Of a stretch of 64,000 nt of DNA, positions 62,401-64,000 are shown in pieces. Source of the DNA: Ciona savignyi (Eukaryota > Chordata > Ascidiacea > Phlebobranchia > Cionidae); assembly GCA_000149265.1 (NCBI GenBank), contig CH003428.1, forward strand, positions 171,723 to 235,722, read 5' to 3'. The notes below the pieces were generated by a model. The model saw nothing but the letters and a program-made list of their open reading frames with translations, did no database searches and was not told where the DNA came from. A program made the position numbers and the translations under genes. Every line of letters begins with the position of its first letter. Position 1 is the first letter of the stretch.

Positions 62401-64000
62401 CTAATTTTGCTTCCCGTGTTTTGTAGACACGAAGGAAGGAGTGTACTTTTCGCGCGAAGAGAAAAACGCATACACACACTACAAAGGTTCATGTCTGAGA
62501 TATAGCAAACTTAGTTTCCGATCAGCAGGTTAGGGTGCTTTAGGTCAACTGCATTGTGCAGATTTATTAGAAATTTATAAGTCGTTAGAGCCGTTCCACA
62601 TTTTTATTAACAATGTATATTTGAACAACCTTCGGTTACACGTGTATGTATACTTTATTAAGGTTTATAGGGCACCGAACCCAGATTGTTCAGCGACATT
62701 TTATAATATTGTAGTGACGCAGGTGAAGTTTGGTTTTCTGGAAGTTCTTGTTTGCATTTGTCGGCTAGGTTTGCCAGGCTACCCCTTAAGCAATTATCCC
62801 GCATACTTAGCAAGAGATCAATTATTTTTACTGATTCCGAACTGATACGATCAGGTAAAGATTACTTTTGTACCGCATGTTGTAGAGTGGTCATTACCGA
62901 CCAAAATATGGTGATATATGGCTTTTTTAGTTTCAGGAGTTAGCGCATGAATAACTTTGTACACTGATTTGTTTGAATAGCTGTTACTTCTGAACTGGGT
63001 TTAACAGTCGTTTTTCATTATCACAGTACTACAACATGATGTGTATACTTCAAACGCTTTACCGAATGACAGTTTGTGCGGTAAGTTCAATACTGTGTTA
63101 TTAGGTTACTACTCGCAATATGTCGGGTTTTATTTTCACCTACTTATATACAAGTTTTAAGTTAGCAGTATAACGAATATCTTTCGTCAGTGTGTACTAG
63201 CACTTGAGATAAATCCACACGTGCGCGAAAAATATTCGGTTCTGCATACTCCGTATCACGCGAGTGGGTGTTTCAATCACAGTGTTTGGTATTCCGAATG
63301 CCTGTCGCTAAACCTGTCTCCATGGCGCTTCCACATCAAACAATACAGAAACACTTGAAAGTAGGGTCAAATACGTTCGTATAAACAACCCCGTGAAAGT
63401 GGTCTCAAGCAAGTGTACAGTGTGTTATTTTATTCAATAAACAGACTTTGCTAGAACCGCTGTGAAGTTCCACGATTAAAAATAATCCAAACTACGTTTG
63501 GCCACGAAAGTTAGTTACTTGACGTCCTTTCATTTTAGTAATGTGCATTAATTTTTGTAATTAAAATAATTTGACATTTGTACTATTTGTATAAGTTTAC
63601 AGTATAAAAATATTAATAATAATCATTAATTTTCTTTGCATCGTATAAATTGATATATATAGATATCAAACGCCTATTAACGCTAAGAACCGGAATGTAG
63701 AGTATGTGCCAAACCCAAGCTCATTTATGCTTGCCGCTGATCTTCTATTGACAGCGATTCGCTCCGAGAGACTCGTGTGAGGGCTTCTCGCGTGGCTCAG
63801 GGTCGCTTAGACCAGGGGCATTGGCGTGACTGGCACTGTAGTATAATTCACAATATTTTGTGACGTAGTGAAAACTATTTATTTTGTGACGACTGCAGTT
63901 TAAAGTCTTCATAATTTAAAGTTGAGTAAAGTTTACAAATGTTTTTTCGCATTGATTTTAGTAAAATGTAACACTTATGAAATTTTGTTCCGTTTAATTT
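59432..64000. other. Region downstream of the semaphorin gene, no gene assigned
   Basis: No recognisable gene. The part at about 59760-59930 is richer in GC than its surroundings and is open on both strands: a minus-strand frame of 132 codons (59563-59961), and on the + strand an acceptor-like site (TTAATGCAG at 59769-59777) and donor-like CAG/GTTAGT (59921) framing 143 bases. A second protein-like frame is at 60118-60342 (+). None has a family match, so none is called as a gene. The rest to the window end is AT-rich sequence with chance-length frames. Confidence 0.4.

Overview
The window is nuclear DNA of an invertebrate chordate, most likely a tunicate close to Ciona. I infer this from spliced genes with introns that are mostly a few hundred bases long, AT-rich DNA, animal gene families (class 6 semaphorin, ADAMTS-like, cortexin) and protein sequences diverged from their human relatives. 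Species and chromosome are not known. Intron-exon joins were set by hand: each exon was required to keep frame and to fit the family alignment. The three multi-exon models close without a frame error (LONP1 991 aa, ADAMTS-like 871 aa, semaphorin 1245 aa).

Layout. 1-626 (+): 3' part of MMACHC, the cytosolic cobalamin processing protein. 1136-13001 (+): complete LONP1, the mitochondrial ATP-dependent protease, in 18 coding exons; its first exon lies about 0.5 kb after the MMACHC stop and is preceded by a good splice acceptor. 13821-14204 (-): an intact single-exon cortexin-like one-pass membrane protein that converges on LONP1. 14.3-21.8 kb: no gene I can support; one worn tRNA-derived SINE and a short tandem duplication. 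21807-49541 (+): a secreted ADAMTS-like protein (TSR, cysteine-rich domain, spacer, linker, six more TSRs, PLAC) in 16 exons, split by a 14.3 kb intron. That intron holds a TTAA-flanked MITE, a tandem array of seven tRNA-derived SINE bodies, and two exon-like pieces that each start with a signal peptide and end at a GTAAGT donor in phase 0. 51696-58764 (+): a transmembrane semaphorin of class 6/1 (sema, PSI, TM, tail of about 600 residues with an Ena/VASP-type motif). 59.4-64 kb: no gene I can name.

The genes do not form one pathway. MMACHC and LONP1 are housekeeping genes of cobalamin handling and mitochondrial proteostasis and may be co-transcribed. The ADAMTS-like protein and semaphorin act outside or at the surface of the cell. 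The least expected items are the possible alternative signal-peptide first exons inside the ADAMTS-like gene, the tandem SINE array, the tunicate cortexin relative, and the possible MMACHC-LONP1 operon.
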